From Bradyrhizobium agreste (lineage in GTDB: Bacteria > Pseudomonadota > Alphaproteobacteria > Rhizobiales > Xanthobacteraceae), in the NCBI RefSeq assembly GCF_016031625.1, contig NZ_JACCHP010000020.1, forward strand, positions 1 to 64,000: a stretch of 64,000 nucleotides of DNA. The letters run 5' to 3'. Every line of letters begins with the position of its first letter. Position 1 is the stretch's first letter. The translations under genes and the position numbers were made by a program. Of this stretch, positions 45,355 through 54,142 are shown in pieces. The notes under the pieces are model-generated. The model saw only the letters and a program-made list of their open reading frames with translations. It was not told the origin of the DNA and made no database searches.

Positions 45355-46542
45355 TTAAGTCTCCACCAGACCCTTGGTCGAGCCGCTGGCGGTGGAATCC
45401 TTGCGGCCGTGAGGCAGCGCCAGATAGGATTCCGAGCTCATTTCGATCAGGCGCGAGGCGGTCCGCTTGAACTCCATGGCCTCAACGCCTTCGGTCGCGA
45501 GATAGAGCGAGATCGGGTTGGCGTCGGCCGAGGCCATCAGCTTCACGGCGTTGTCATAGAGCGTGTCGATCAGGGTGATGAAGCGCTTGGCGGCGTTGCG
45601 CTGGGAGAAGTCCATCACTGGAATATGGTCGACCAGGATGGTGTGATAGTCGTGCGCCAGCCGGAGGTAGTCGGATGCACCGAGCGGCCGCTCGCAGAGG
45701 TCGGCGAACGAGAACCGCGCCACGCCATGGGCCGAGCACGGCACATGCAGGATGCGGCCCTTGATCGAAATGTCGTGCGAGCGGCATTTGGCGCCGCCCG
45801 TCATCCGCTTCCAGGCGCGGTCGAGCGCGACGTCCGCATCGCCATCCGCCGGTGTCAGCCACATCGGCACGCCCTGCAGCTTCTCCAGGCGGAAGTCGGT
45901 GCGCGCATCGAGCCGCGCGACGTCCATGTGGTCGGTGATCTGCTTGATGAAGGGCAGGAACAGCGAGCGGTTGAGGCCGCCCTTGTAGAGATCGTCGGGC
46001 GCGACGTTGGAGGTCGCGACCACGACGGTGCCGAGCTCGAACAGCTTTGCGAACAGGCGGCCCAGGATCATCGCGTCCGCGATGTCGGTGACGTGGAATT
46101 CGTCGAAGCAGAGCAGCCAGCTCTCCTCGAAGATCGCATTGGCGGTCAGCGCGATGACGTCGCTATCGGCGATCTCGCCGCGCGCGATGCTCTGGCGATA
46201 ATCATAGATGCGCTCGTGCACGTCCGCCATGAACTCGTGGAAATGCGCACGGCGCTTGTGCTCGACCGATGCGTGCTGAAAGAACAAATCCATCAGCATG
46301 GTCTTGCCGCGGCCGACTTCGCCATGGATGTAGAGCCCGCGCGGCGCATCATCCTTGTCGCCAGAGCTGAACAGACGGCTGAGCAGGCCCTGCTTGCGCT
46401 GCGGCTTGTAGGTCGCGAGCCGCTGGTCGAGCGCGGCATAGGCCTCGGCGACCTCGGCCTGCGCGGCATCGGGCTCGATTGCGCCGGAGGCGATCTCGGC
46501 CTGATACGCTTCGCTGAAAGGGGAACTGGGGGTCGAGAGCAT
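45355..46542 (-). CDS. zapE: Cell division protein ZapE (AFG1-like ATPase)
   Basis: This 395-aa ATPase of the AFG1/ZapE family has Walker A GEVGRGKT (74-81). LLCFDEFHVTDIADAMILG covers Walker B, and VATSNVAPDDLYKGGLNR is the sensor region. In E. coli ZapE acts at the Z-ring late in division, and the mitochondrial homologue helps degrade membrane proteins. It lies upstream of mdh in the same direction, a linkage common in Rhizobiales. The length is normal. The first Met fits the family N-terminus. Confidence 0.93.
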   Translation of the reverse strand: MLSTPSSPFSEAYQAEIASGAIEPDAAQAEVAEAYAALDQRLATYKPQRKQGLLSRLFSSGDKDDAPRGLYIHGEVGRGKTMLMDLFFQHASVEHKRRAHFHEFMADVHERIYDYRQSIARGEIADSDVIALTANAIFEESWLLCFDEFHVTDIADAMILGRLFAKLFELGTVVVATSNVAPDDLYKGGLNRSLFLPFIKQITDHMDVARLDARTDFRLEKLQGVPMWLTPADGDADVALDRAWKRMTGGAKCRSHDISIKGRILHVPCSAHGVARFSFADLCERPLGASDYLRLAHDYHTILVDHIPVMDFSQRNAAKRFITLIDTLYDNAVKLMASADANPISLYLATEGVEAMEFKRTASRLIEMSSESYLALPHGRKDSTASGSTKGLVET

Positions 46543-46609
46543 GGCTCTTTCCGCCAGAGACGGACGGAAATTGCAAGCCGTGAATTGGTGGGCGGGGTAT
46601 GCGCTTTCG

Positions 46610-46713
46610 TGTCCCGGACGCGCTGCAGCGTGGAACGCTGCTGCGCAGAGCCGGGACCCACAATTTCGTTCATCGCGGGCGCTGGGCCCCGGCTCTACGG
46701 CCGGGGCACGAGA
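46610..46713. repeat. Imperfect palindromic element downstream of thpR
   Basis: GTCCCGGACGCGCTGCAGCG and GCTGCTGCGCAGAGCCGGGAC pair to form the left half. GGGCCCCGGCTC and the following GGCCGGGGC form the right half. It belongs to the same general type as the other intergenic elements but is more degenerate. Confidence 0.6.
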
Positions 46714-46719
46714 GCGGCG

Positions 46720-47256
46720 CTACGCACACAGCTCGTAGGCGTCCTCGACGACATACGGGCCGCCGCCCGTCGATGCGCGCGAGGAGAACAGCACGAAGCG
46801 TTCCGCCATGAACGCCTTGCTCGGGAAATAGCCGCGCAGCGAGAGATAGTCGGCGACGTCGCGGTCGGAAGCGTCGTGCAGTCTTGCGAGCGTGACGTGC
46901 GGGATGAACTTGCGTCCCTCCGGGTCGAGGCCGATCCGCTGCATCATGCGCTCGAGCTCGGCCTGCAATTCCATCAGCGGCTTGCTCGGCGCGATGGTGG
47001 CGACCACGGCGCGCGGCTTGCGGCCGCCGAAGCTGGTGAGCCCCTGCACCTTCACCTCGAACGGCTTGCGGTCGACGCGAAACAGCATCGAGGCGATCTC
47101 GTTGGCGGACGCGCCGTCGATGTCGCCGATGAAGCGCAGGGTGACGTGATAATTTTCGGGATCGATCCAGCGGGCGCCGGGGAGGCCACCCCTCAAGTTG
47201 GAAAGCGACTGGCCGATCTCGGCCGGAATTTCCAGACCCGTGAACAAACGCGGCAT
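46720..47256 (-). CDS. thpR: RNA 2',3'-cyclic phosphodiesterase
   Basis: This 178-aa 2H phosphoesterase has both HxT motifs: HVTL at 37-40 (His37) and HVTL at 120-123 (His120), spaced as in bacterial ThpR/LigT. PRLFTGLEIPAEI at the N-terminus is typical. It hydrolyses 2',3'-cyclic phosphates of RNA ends and can ligate tRNA halves in vitro. It stands between zapE and the tesA-like gene, minus strand. No partner RNA ligase is visible. Confidence 0.93.
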   Translation of the reverse strand: MPRLFTGLEIPAEIGQSLSNLRGGLPGARWIDPENYHVTLRFIGDIDGASANEIASMLFRVDRKPFEVKVQGLTSFGGRKPRAVVATIAPSKPLMELQAELERMMQRIGLDPEGRKFIPHVTLARLHDASDRDVADYLSLRGYFPSKAFMAERFVLFSSRASTGGGPYVVEDAYELCA

Positions 47257-47433
47257 CGTTTCGCACTCCCGATGCTTGGGTACAGTCCTCGAACAGCGAG
47301 AACCATATCCAAATTAGAGCCGGCGACGAATCACCGGTAACCTGATTCCTATCGCAGTTGTGTGACTCTGCGAAGCATGCCGCGCCTCACCCCGGTAAAA
47401 ACCCTTGGAATTAGGGTTAGCACTGCCTGGTTT

Positions 47434-48069
47434 TCAACGTCGTTGCTCAGCGATCGTGCCAATGAATGCCTCCACACTGGGCATGATCCTGCCGACGATG
47501 ATGTCGACGCCTTCCGCGGTCGGATGAATGCCATCCGCCTGGTTGAGCTTGGCATCGGCCGCGACGCCCTCGAGGAAGAACGGATAGAGCGGCACGTCGA
47601 ATGACTTGGCCAGATCCGGATAAATCGAATTGAACCGCGCGGCATATTCGGCGCCGTAATTCGGCGGCGCCAGCATGCCGCAGAGCATCACCGCAATCTT
47701 TCGCGCCTTGAGCCGCTGGACGATGTCGGTCAGCGCGGCGCGCGTCACCTCGGGATCGATGCCGCGCAGCGCGTCGTTGGCGCCGAGCTCGACGATGACG
47801 CCGTCGGTTCCATCGGGCACCGACCAGTCGAGCCGGTCGCGGCCGCCCGAGGTGGTGTCGCCGGACACCCCGGCATTGGTCATGTCGACCTCTATGCCCT
47901 TGGCCTGTAAGGCTTTTTTAAGCTTTTGGGGGAACGCCTCCTGGGCCAGAAGGCCGAGGCCGGCGCTCAGGGAATCGCCGAGGACGACCAGCTTGACCGG
48001 TTTGGTCGCGCCCGCCCAAGCGAGGTTCGCCATCGTCATGACGGCGAGCATCAACACGGCTATGTGCAT
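47434..48069 (-). CDS. SGNH arylesterase / lysophospholipase (TesA-like)
   Basis: This 211-aa exported esterase starts MHIAVLMLAVMTMANLAWAG, read here as a signal peptide. GDSLSAGLGL (31-40) is block I with the Ser33 nucleophile, LGANDALRG has the oxyanion Asn, and DGIHPTAEG carries the Asp-His pair. It resembles TesA of E. coli. A longer start at 48126 would give a more basic N-region but would overlap the divergent ABC gene's start codon on the other strand. It is divergent from a YbbA/YbbP-type pair, the same gene association as tesA-ybbAP in E. coli. Confidence 0.9.
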   Translation of the reverse strand: MHIAVLMLAVMTMANLAWAGATKPVKLVVLGDSLSAGLGLLAQEAFPQKLKKALQAKGIEVDMTNAGVSGDTTSGGRDRLDWSVPDGTDGVIVELGANDALRGIDPEVTRAALTDIVQRLKARKIAVMLCGMLAPPNYGAEYAARFNSIYPDLAKSFDVPLYPFFLEGVAADAKLNQADGIHPTAEGVDIIVGRIMPSVEAFIGTIAEQRR

Positions 48070-48124
48070 GAACAATCCGTAACGCCTCTCGACCGCGCGT
48101 GCGGACTTGCCATATGACCGGACC

Positions 48125-48844
48125 ATGGACACTCGCATCGACCCCTCTTCGCTCGCCGCTACCGCGGACACCATCGCCATCTCCAACGTCAATCTCTCAT
48201 TGGGCACGGGCGCGGCACGCGTTCACATTCTCAAGGATATCAGCTTGCGGGTCGGCCGGAGCGAGACGATCGGCCTGATCGGCCCGTCAGGCTCGGGCAA
48301 ATCCACGCTGCTGATGGTGATGGCGGGGCTGGAGCGTCCTGATAGCGGAGAGGTGGTGGTGAATGGCACGCCTTTCAATGCCCTCGACGAGGACGCGCTG
48401 GCGCGCTTCCGCGGCCGCCAGGTCGGCATCGTCTTTCAGTCCTTCCACCTGATCCCGACCATGACGGCGCTGGAGAACGTGGCCGTGCCGCTCGAGCTCG
48501 CCGGCAACCCCGATGCCGCCAGGCGCGCGGCTGAGGAGCTGCAATCGGTCGGGCTCGGCGACCGTCTGCATCATTATCCGACGCAGCTCTCCGGCGGCGA
48601 GCAGCAGCGCGTCGCGCTCGCACGCGCGCTCGCGCCCGATCCCGCGATCCTCGTCGCCGACGAGCCGACCGGCAATCTCGACGAGACGACCGGCAAGCAG
48701 ATCGTCGATCTCCTGTTCAGCAAGCACGCCGAGCGCGGCATGACCTTGGTGCTGGTGACGCACGATTCCTCGCTCGCGCATCGCTGCGATCGCGTCATCC
48801 GCCTGCGCTCCGGGCGCATCGACACGCAGTCTGCGCCCGCATGA
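48125..48844 (+). CDS. ABC transporter ATP-binding protein (YbbA-like)
   Basis: This 239-aa ATPase of the MacB/LolD class has Walker A GPSGSGKST (53-61), the signature LSGGEQQRVALARAL and Walker B ILVADEPTGNLD. The D-loop and His switch (VLVTHD) are intact. It overlaps the downstream permease gene by 4 bases, so the two are made together. It is divergent from the tesA-like gene. An ATG at 48107 is an alternative start. Partners of this type handle lipids or lipoproteins or act as mechanotransmitters. The cargo is unknown. Confidence 0.93.
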   Translation: MDTRIDPSSLAATADTIAISNVNLSLGTGAARVHILKDISLRVGRSETIGLIGPSGSGKSTLLMVMAGLERPDSGEVVVNGTPFNALDEDALARFRGRQVGIVFQSFHLIPTMTALENVAVPLELAGNPDAARRAAEELQSVGLGDRLHHYPTQLSGGEQQRVALARALAPDPAILVADEPTGNLDETTGKQIVDLLFSKHAERGMTLVLVTHDSSLAHRCDRVIRLRSGRIDTQSAPA

Positions 48845-51411
48845 GCGCCGTGGCCGAACCGTTCGCCAAGCCGAACGCCGTCGCGCTGTCGCTGCGCTAC
48901 GCCTTGCGCGAATTGCGCGGTGGCCTGCGCGGCTTCTACGTCTTCATCGCCTGCATCGCGCTCGGCGTGATGGCGATCGCCGGCGTCGGCTCAGTGTCCG
49001 CAAGCCTGTCCGACGGCCTCGCGCGCGAAGGCCGCACGCTGCTCGGCGGCGACGTCTCCTTCGTGCTGTTCCAGCGCGAGGCCAAGCCGGAAGAGGTCGC
49101 GTTCCTGCGCTCGCGCGGCACGCTGTCGGCCGCTGCGACCTTGCGCGGCATGGCGCGCTCGGTTGACGGCAAGCTGGCGCTGGTCGAGATGAAGGCGGTC
49201 GATAACACCTATCCGATGCTGGGACAGCTGACGCTGGCGCCGCCCCTGCCGATGGCCGATCTGCTCGCGATGCGCGACGGCGCGTTCGGTGCCGCCGCCG
49301 ATCCGACGCTGCTGGCGCGGCTTTCTCTCAAGACCGGCGACCGCGTCACGATCGGGGCCGCGACATTCCAGATCCGCTCGACGGTCGAGGCGGAGCCCGA
49401 CAAGCTCGCCGGCGGCATCGGCTTCGGGCCGCGCTTCTTGATCAGCGAAGCGGCCTTGCGCGCCACCGGCCTGATCCAGCCCGGCAGCCTGGTGCGCTGG
49501 GTCTACCGGGTCAAGCTGCCCGAGACTGCGAACAACGAGCGCGCCACCGAAGCCTTCATCGCGGATGCGCGCAGCGCGGCGCCGCAAGCCGGCTGGGAGA
49601 TCCGCAGCCGTTCCAATGCCTCGCCGCAGCTCGAACGCAACATCAACCGCTTCACACAGTTCCTGACCCTGGTCGGCCTTGCCGCACTGCTGGTCGGCGG
49701 CGTCGGCGTCGCCAATGCCGTCAAGAGCCATATCGACCGCAAGCTCGAGGTGATCGCCGCCTTCAAGGCCGTCGGCGCCACCGGCCGGGACGTGTTCGGC
49801 ATCTATCTGGCGCAGGTGGTCCTGCTGGCGGCGATCGGGTCCGTGATCGGCCTGGCGCTCGGCGCCGCGATGCCCTTTGCCATTGTTGGGCTGTTCGGCA
49901 AAATGCTGCCGCTGCCGGTGGTGCCGGCCGTGCATGCCGACGAGCTCGCGCTGTCCTTCGTCTATGGCCTCCTCACCGCCCTCGCCTTCGGCCTGTGGCC
50001 GCTCGGCCGCGCGCACGACGTGCCGGTGGCCGCCCTGTTCCGCGACACCATCAGCTCCGAGTGGCACCGGCCACGCGCGGGCTATCTGGTGCTCATGGCC
50101 GTCGTGATCGCCCTCCTCGTCGCGGTCGTGATCGGCCTATCGTTCGACAAGCGCATCGCCGCGGTGTTCGTGGCTTCCTCGGTGGTCGTGTTCGCCTTGC
50201 TCCGCGGCATCGCCGCTCTGCTGATGGGAATCGCACGACGGCTGCCGCGGACGCGGCTACCGATGCTGCGGCTGGCGATCGCCAACATCTACCGGCCGGG
50301 CGCACTGACGCCGTCCGTCGTGCTGTCGCTGGGGCTCGGGCTCGCCGTGCTCGTCACCATCACCCAGATCGACGGCAATCTGCGCCGGCAATTCCTCGCG
50401 GCCTTGCCCGACCGCGCACCGTCGTTCTTCTTCATCGACATTCCGAGCGCACAGGCCGAGCAGTTCGACGCGTACTTGCGCCAGATCGCTCCGGGCGCCA
50501 GGATCGAGGACGTGCCGATGCTGCGCGGGCGCATCGTCGCCGCGCGCGGGGTGCGCGCGGAGGAGCTCAAGCCCACGACGGATTCCGAATGGGTGCTGCA
50601 GAGCGACCGCGGCCTGACTTATACGGCTGAGCTGCCCAAGGGATCCAAGGTGGTCGAGGGCGAGTGGTGGGGTGCGGACTATTCCGGCCCGCCGCTGGTC
50701 TCGATGGAGAAGAAGATCGCCGACGGGCTCGGCCTCAAGCTCGGCGACGAGGTGGTGGTCAACGTGCTCGGCCGCGACATCCCGGCCAAGATCAGCAACT
50801 TGCGCACCATCGACTGGCAGGGTCTCGGCATCAATTTCGTCCTGGTGTTCTCGCCCAACGCCTTCAAGGGCGCGCCGCACACCCACATCGCGACGCTGAC
50901 GGAAGCAGGCGGAAAGGCGGCCGCCGACGGCAAGATCATCAAGGAGGTCGCCGACGCTTATCCGATGGTGACGAGCGTGCGCGTGCGCGAGGTGATGGAG
51001 ACGGTCGGCTCCGTGGTGACCAATCTGGCTTTGGCGATCCGCGGCGCCAGCGCCGTGACGCTGATCTCGGCGATCCTGGTGCTGGGCGGGGCGCTCGCCG
51101 CCGGCCACCGCCACCGGGTCTATGATGCCGTGATCCTGAAGACCCTGGGCGCGACGCGGCTGCGGCTGCTCGGCGCCTATGCCCTCGAATACCTGCTGAT
51201 CGGCCTTGCCACCGCGGTCTTCGGGGTGATCGCGGGCAGCATAGCTGCCTGGATGATCGTGACGCGGCTGATGACGCTGAGCTTCGTCTGGCAGGCCGGC
51301 AGCGCCGCCGGCGTGGTCGCCGCGGCGCTGGTCGTCACCGTCGGGCTCGGGCTTGCCGGCACGCTGCTGGCGTTGAACAAAAAGCCGGCCACGGTGTTGC
51401 GAAATTTGTGA
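48841..51411 (+). CDS. FtsX-like ABC permease (YbbP-like)
   Basis: This 856-aa inner-membrane protein has an N-terminal span (about 30-50), a large periplasmic domain, and an FtsX block of several spans (about 270-400). More spans lie near 415-460, a second periplasmic domain follows, and a C-terminal FtsX block is at about 720-840. The duplicated FtsX layout matches the YbbP/tesA-associated permeases. It may extract or modify lipid-linked substrates together with the divergent esterase, an inference from gene context. Translation is coupled with the ATPase gene. Confidence 0.92.
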   Translation: MSAVAEPFAKPNAVALSLRYALRELRGGLRGFYVFIACIALGVMAIAGVGSVSASLSDGLAREGRTLLGGDVSFVLFQREAKPEEVAFLRSRGTLSAAATLRGMARSVDGKLALVEMKAVDNTYPMLGQLTLAPPLPMADLLAMRDGAFGAAADPTLLARLSLKTGDRVTIGAATFQIRSTVEAEPDKLAGGIGFGPRFLISEAALRATGLIQPGSLVRWVYRVKLPETANNERATEAFIADARSAAPQAGWEIRSRSNASPQLERNINRFTQFLTLVGLAALLVGGVGVANAVKSHIDRKLEVIAAFKAVGATGRDVFGIYLAQVVLLAAIGSVIGLALGAAMPFAIVGLFGKMLPLPVVPAVHADELALSFVYGLLTALAFGLWPLGRAHDVPVAALFRDTISSEWHRPRAGYLVLMAVVIALLVAVVIGLSFDKRIAAVFVASSVVVFALLRGIAALLMGIARRLPRTRLPMLRLAIANIYRPGALTPSVVLSLGLGLAVLVTITQIDGNLRRQFLAALPDRAPSFFFIDIPSAQAEQFDAYLRQIAPGARIEDVPMLRGRIVAARGVRAEELKPTTDSEWVLQSDRGLTYTAELPKGSKVVEGEWWGADYSGPPLVSMEKKIADGLGLKLGDEVVVNVLGRDIPAKISNLRTIDWQGLGINFVLVFSPNAFKGAPHTHIATLTEAGGKAAADGKIIKEVADAYPMVTSVRVREVMETVGSVVTNLALAIRGASAVTLISAILVLGGALAAGHRHRVYDAVILKTLGATRLRLLGAYALEYLLIGLATAVFGVIAGSIAAWMIVTRLMTLSFVWQAGSAAGVVAAALVVTVGLGLAGTLLALNKKPATVLRNL

Positions 51412-51692
51412 CAAAATGTAGCGGCGGATCGAGCCGGGCGGAATCGTCCCGGTTTTCGTCGATTAACCACGCTACCCGTCAGCTTCGCGTCAGGATTGAC
51501 GCCGAGGGCGACATTCAGCCGCGCGTGGAAGGTTGCGGCGAATGTGTTAGTTTCCCACATATCGGATGGGTTCGGAGTCCCGATTGTGAGCCAGAATTAA
51601 ATCGGCTGGCAGCGGTCTCCGAGATAGAATTTTGACGAACCGGCGGCATGGCGACCCTCATGCCGGACGGACCAACCAACGGGAATTCGACC

Positions 51693-52484
51693 ATGTCGGA
51701 CCTAGACCGTAACTACGCTTCTCCTTTCGGCAGGGCCGCCGGGCGTGTTGACGCCGCGACGGTCGATGCCGGCCTGCGCGCCTATATGCTGCGCATCTAT
51801 AACTACATGACCATTGGCCTGGCCATCACCGGCCTGGCCGCGCTCGGCGTCTACATGGCCGCTGTGACCGACGTTCCGACGGCGGACGCCGTCCGCGTCG
51901 GCAAGCTGTTCCTGACGCCGTTCGGCTACGCCATGTTCGTCAGCCCCCTGAAGTGGCTGTTCATGCTGGCGCCGCTCGCGATGGTGTTCGTGATCTCGGC
52001 GGGCATCAACCGTCTGGCCCCCTCGACCGCCCAGATCCTGTTCTGGGTGTTCTCGGCGCTGATGGGCATCTCGCTGTCGTCGATCTTCCTGGTGTTCACG
52101 CACACCTCGATCGTGCGGGTGTTCTTCATCACCGCGGCGACCTTCGGTGCGCTCAGCCTCTACGGCTACACCACCAAGCGTGACTTGACCGGCATGGGCT
52201 CGTTCCTGTTCATGGGCCTGATCGGCATCATCATCGCGAGCCTGGTGAACCTGTTCCTGGCCAGCTCGATGCTGCAGTTCATCGTGTCGGTGGTCGGCGT
52301 GCTGGTGTTCGCGGGCCTCACCGCCTGGGATACCCAGCGGCTGAAGAACGACTACATCTACGGCTACGTTTCGGCCGGCGGTGACATCGCAGAGCGTGCG
52401 GCCATCACCGGCGCCCTGTCGCTGTACCTGAACTTCATCAACCTGTTCACGCTGCTGCTGCAGCTCCTCGGCCAGCGCGACTAA
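51693..52484 (+). CDS. Bax inhibitor-1 / YccA family protein
   Basis: This 263-aa protein with seven hydrophobic segments is from the TMBIM family. The blocks RAYMLRIYNYMTIGLAITGLA, FVFTHTSIVRVFFITAA-like, and TAWDTQRLKNDY near the C-terminus are recognisable. The family includes calcium-leak channels and FtsH-interacting YccA in bacteria. The exact role here is unknown. I prefer the ATG at 51693, which gives MSDLDRNYASPFG, the N-terminus common in relatives, over 51648. An intrinsic terminator follows. The 281 bases upstream hold no other gene. Confidence 0.9.
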   Translation: MSDLDRNYASPFGRAAGRVDAATVDAGLRAYMLRIYNYMTIGLAITGLAALGVYMAAVTDVPTADAVRVGKLFLTPFGYAMFVSPLKWLFMLAPLAMVFVISAGINRLAPSTAQILFWVFSALMGISLSSIFLVFTHTSIVRVFFITAATFGALSLYGYTTKRDLTGMGSFLFMGLIGIIIASLVNLFLASSMLQFIVSVVGVLVFAGLTAWDTQRLKNDYIYGYVSAGGDIAERAAITGALSLYLNFINLFTLLLQLLGQRD

Positions 52485-52509
52485 GCGACAGGTCCGAGCG
52501 AACGACACC

Positions 52510-52540
52510 AACCCCGGCCGAGAGGCCGGGGTTTTTGTTT
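52510..52540 (+). terminator. Rho-independent terminator after the Bax-inhibitor-1 gene
   Basis: AACCCCGGCC and GGCCGGGGTT pair perfectly around GAGA and run into TTTGTTT. Confidence 0.9.
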
Positions 52541-52557
52541 GGGCCCGTGGCCTCTCC

Positions 52558-52648
52558 TCGTCATTGCGAGGAGCCCTTGCGACGAAGCAATCCAGAGTCC
52601 CTCCGCGGATGCATCTCTGGATTGCTTCGCTGCGCTCGCAATGACGGG
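52558..52648. repeat. Palindromic element (CGTCATTGCGAGG family)
   Basis: TCGTCATTGCGAGGAGC and GCGACGAAGCAATCCAGAG at the left are mirrored by CTCTGGATTGCTTCGCTGCG and CTCGCAATGACG at the right. This family is widespread in alphaproteobacteria as I recall. It lies between the terminator and the next GNAT gene. Confidence 0.88.
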
Positions 52649-52702
52649 GGTGGAGGCGGCGGACCCCTTCCAGCGACCGCGCGAAGATTCTAATCTTCCC
52701 CC

Positions 52703-53233
52703 ATGTCCGCACCCGATATCAGGCCCACCACCGAGGCCGACCTTCCCGCCATCACCGCCATCTACCAGCAGGCCGTCCGCGAGGGCACGGCGACATTCGA
52801 GCTGGAGCCGCCCGACCTTTCGGAGATGACGCGCCGCTATCGCGCGCTGATCGACGGCGGCTACCCCTATTTCGTCGCCATGCTGGACGGGCGCGTGGCC
52901 GGCTATGCCTATGCCGGCGCCTACCGGCCGCGTCCGGCCTACCGCTTCACGGTGGAGAACTCGATCTATCTCGATCCCTCCTTCCACCGCCGCGGCGTCG
53001 GCTCGAAGCTGCTGGAACGGCTGATCGCCGAATGCGAGGCGCGCGGCTTCCGCCAGATGATCGCGGTGATCGGCGATTCCGCCAATGCCGGATCGATCGG
53101 CGTGCACACAAGGTGCGGCTTCAAGATGATTGGCACGCATCCCAATGTCGGCCTGAAATTCGGCCGCTGGCTGGACACCGTGATGATGCAACGCGACCTC
53201 GGCGAGGGCGCGCGCACGGTGCCGGGGACGTAG
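52703..53233 (+). CDS. GNAT acetyltransferase, phosphinothricin acetyltransferase-like
   Basis: This 176-aa enzyme opens IRPTTEADLPAITAIYQQAV. The putative catalytic Glu lies in TVENSIYL (Glu85), followed by the acetyl-CoA loop RRGVGSKLL (96-104). IGDSANAGSIGVHTRCGF and the LKFGRWLDTVMMQ tail are typical of PAT/MddA-type enzymes, which acetylate phosphinothricin, methionine sulfoximine or related amino-acid analogues. The native substrate is unknown. It stands alone, after a palindromic element and before another. Confidence 0.9.
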   Translation: MSAPDIRPTTEADLPAITAIYQQAVREGTATFELEPPDLSEMTRRYRALIDGGYPYFVAMLDGRVAGYAYAGAYRPRPAYRFTVENSIYLDPSFHRRGVGSKLLERLIAECEARGFRQMIAVIGDSANAGSIGVHTRCGFKMIGTHPNVGLKFGRWLDTVMMQRDLGEGARTVPGT

Positions 53234-53239
53234 GTCATC

Positions 53240-53366
53240 CGTCATTCCGGGGCGATGCGCAGCATCGAGCCCGGAATCCATTGAACGGCACGGGCGGTGG
53301 AGGGATGGATTCTCAGGTGCGCAATTGCGCACCATAGCTCGCGACTTCGTCGCGCCCCGGAATGAC
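53240..53366. repeat. Palindromic element with nested 18-bp palindrome
   Basis: CGTCATTCCGGGGCGATGCG at the left and CGCGCCCCGGAATGACC at the right form the outer fold. The right arm is interrupted at 53316-53333 by GGTGCGCAATTGCGCACC, a perfect palindrome absent from most other copies. The element at about 54143 has the identical insert. Confidence 0.85.
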
Positions 53367-53380
53367 CACCGATGGTTCGT

Positions 53381-53743
53381 CTACACCACCGCCAACTTCC
53401 GATCGATCACCAGCAGCACCCGCTCGAGCTCGTGGCCGCGGCGCAGGATCAGGCCGGTCGCCGAGATCACGCTGTACATGCCCTGCTTGCGCGCGAGGCG
53501 CGGATCCTTCTCGATGCGATAGATCGGCACTTCCGAGGCGCGGCGATAGACCGAGAACACAGCGCGGTCCTTCAGGAAGTCGATTGCATAGTCGCGCCAC
53601 TCGCCGTCGGCGACCATGCGGCCGTAGAGATTGAGAATCCGGTGCAGCTCGAGCCGGTTGAACGTTACCCGGTTCGGCGCCGCGGCGGGACGCGCCGCCG
53701 CGCGCTGCTCGCTCGGGTCGGTATCCTCCGACGCCAGACTCAT
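53381..53743 (-). CDS. DUF2794 family protein
   Basis: This 120-aa protein has a short variable N-terminus. The conserved DUF2794 core is at about 26-118: FNRLELHRILNLYGRMVADG, WRDYAIDFLKDRAVFSVYRR, YRIEKDPRLARKQGMYSVIS. The family is found almost only in Alphaproteobacteria and has no assigned function. It is a small soluble protein with no membrane segment. The upstream region (53744-54302) has no other gene but does hold a candidate small RNA. Confidence 0.85.
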   Translation of the reverse strand: MSLASEDTDPSEQRAAARPAAAPNRVTFNRLELHRILNLYGRMVADGEWRDYAIDFLKDRAVFSVYRRASEVPIYRIEKDPRLARKQGMYSVISATGLILRRGHELERVLLVIDRKLAVV

Positions 53744-53990
53744 GGGAAGCGCCTCCTCATCGCACGCTATGACCCGCGTCCGCGAAGACCGTCCCCGGAA
53801 CCGCGTTCATGACAATTGCATGATTGCGCCAACCGTTGCGCATCGCAAGAGGCTCAACCCATCGAATCGGCACCGCGTCGGGGCACACGCAAGGGTGGAA
53901 CTCCGTCGCGGCAAACCGTCACGGGATCGTTAGCAGGAATCATAGTATCGCCGCTTTTCCGCCAACCGCCCGCCGCCCTGCATTGCGAAA
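53744..53990. other. Non-coding stretch upstream of the DUF2794 gene
   Basis: No coding region or family pattern is seen in this part of the 559-base gap (53744-54302). It should contain the DUF2794 promoter on the minus strand and possibly the promoter of the candidate RNA on the plus strand. Short reading frames here have no recognisable product. Confidence 0.5.
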
Positions 53991-54113
53991 AGACAGACGT
54001 GCGTTGACCCGGTCCTTTCGGTTCCGGATTCCTCAGCCCCCAGCCCCCCGGGGTCGAACAGGATCGGGTCTGTACGCACGACAAGGAGGGCCAACGCAAG
54101 TTGGTCCTTTTTT
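53990..54113 (+). ncRNA. Candidate structured small RNA with its own terminator
   Basis: CGTGCGT (53998-54004) pairs with ACGCACG (54074-54080). Just inside, GACCCGGTCC (54006-54015) pairs with GGATCGGGTC (54061-54070) over ten positions with one G-U. The 45-nt apical part is C-rich (CAGCCCCCAGCCCCCC). A terminator hairpin GGGCCAAC-GCAA-GTTGGTCC (54088-54107) with a 6-T run follows at once. No gene overlaps convincingly and none starts downstream on this strand, so a stand-alone sRNA is more likely than a riboswitch. The 5' end is approximate and no clear promoter is visible. Confidence 0.5.
54088..54113 (+). terminator. Rho-independent terminator of the candidate RNA
   Basis: GGGCCAAC and GTTGGTCC pair over eight positions with one G-U around a GCAA tetraloop, followed by TTTTTT. 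Confidence 0.75.
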
Positions 54114-54142
54114 GTTTGTGTCGGGATGTTTTCGGCACGGCC

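Noticed and set aside
45409..47340. 643-codon open frame antisense to zapE and thpR
   Set aside because: It spans two well-supported minus-strand genes and their gap, which a real gene would be unlikely to do.
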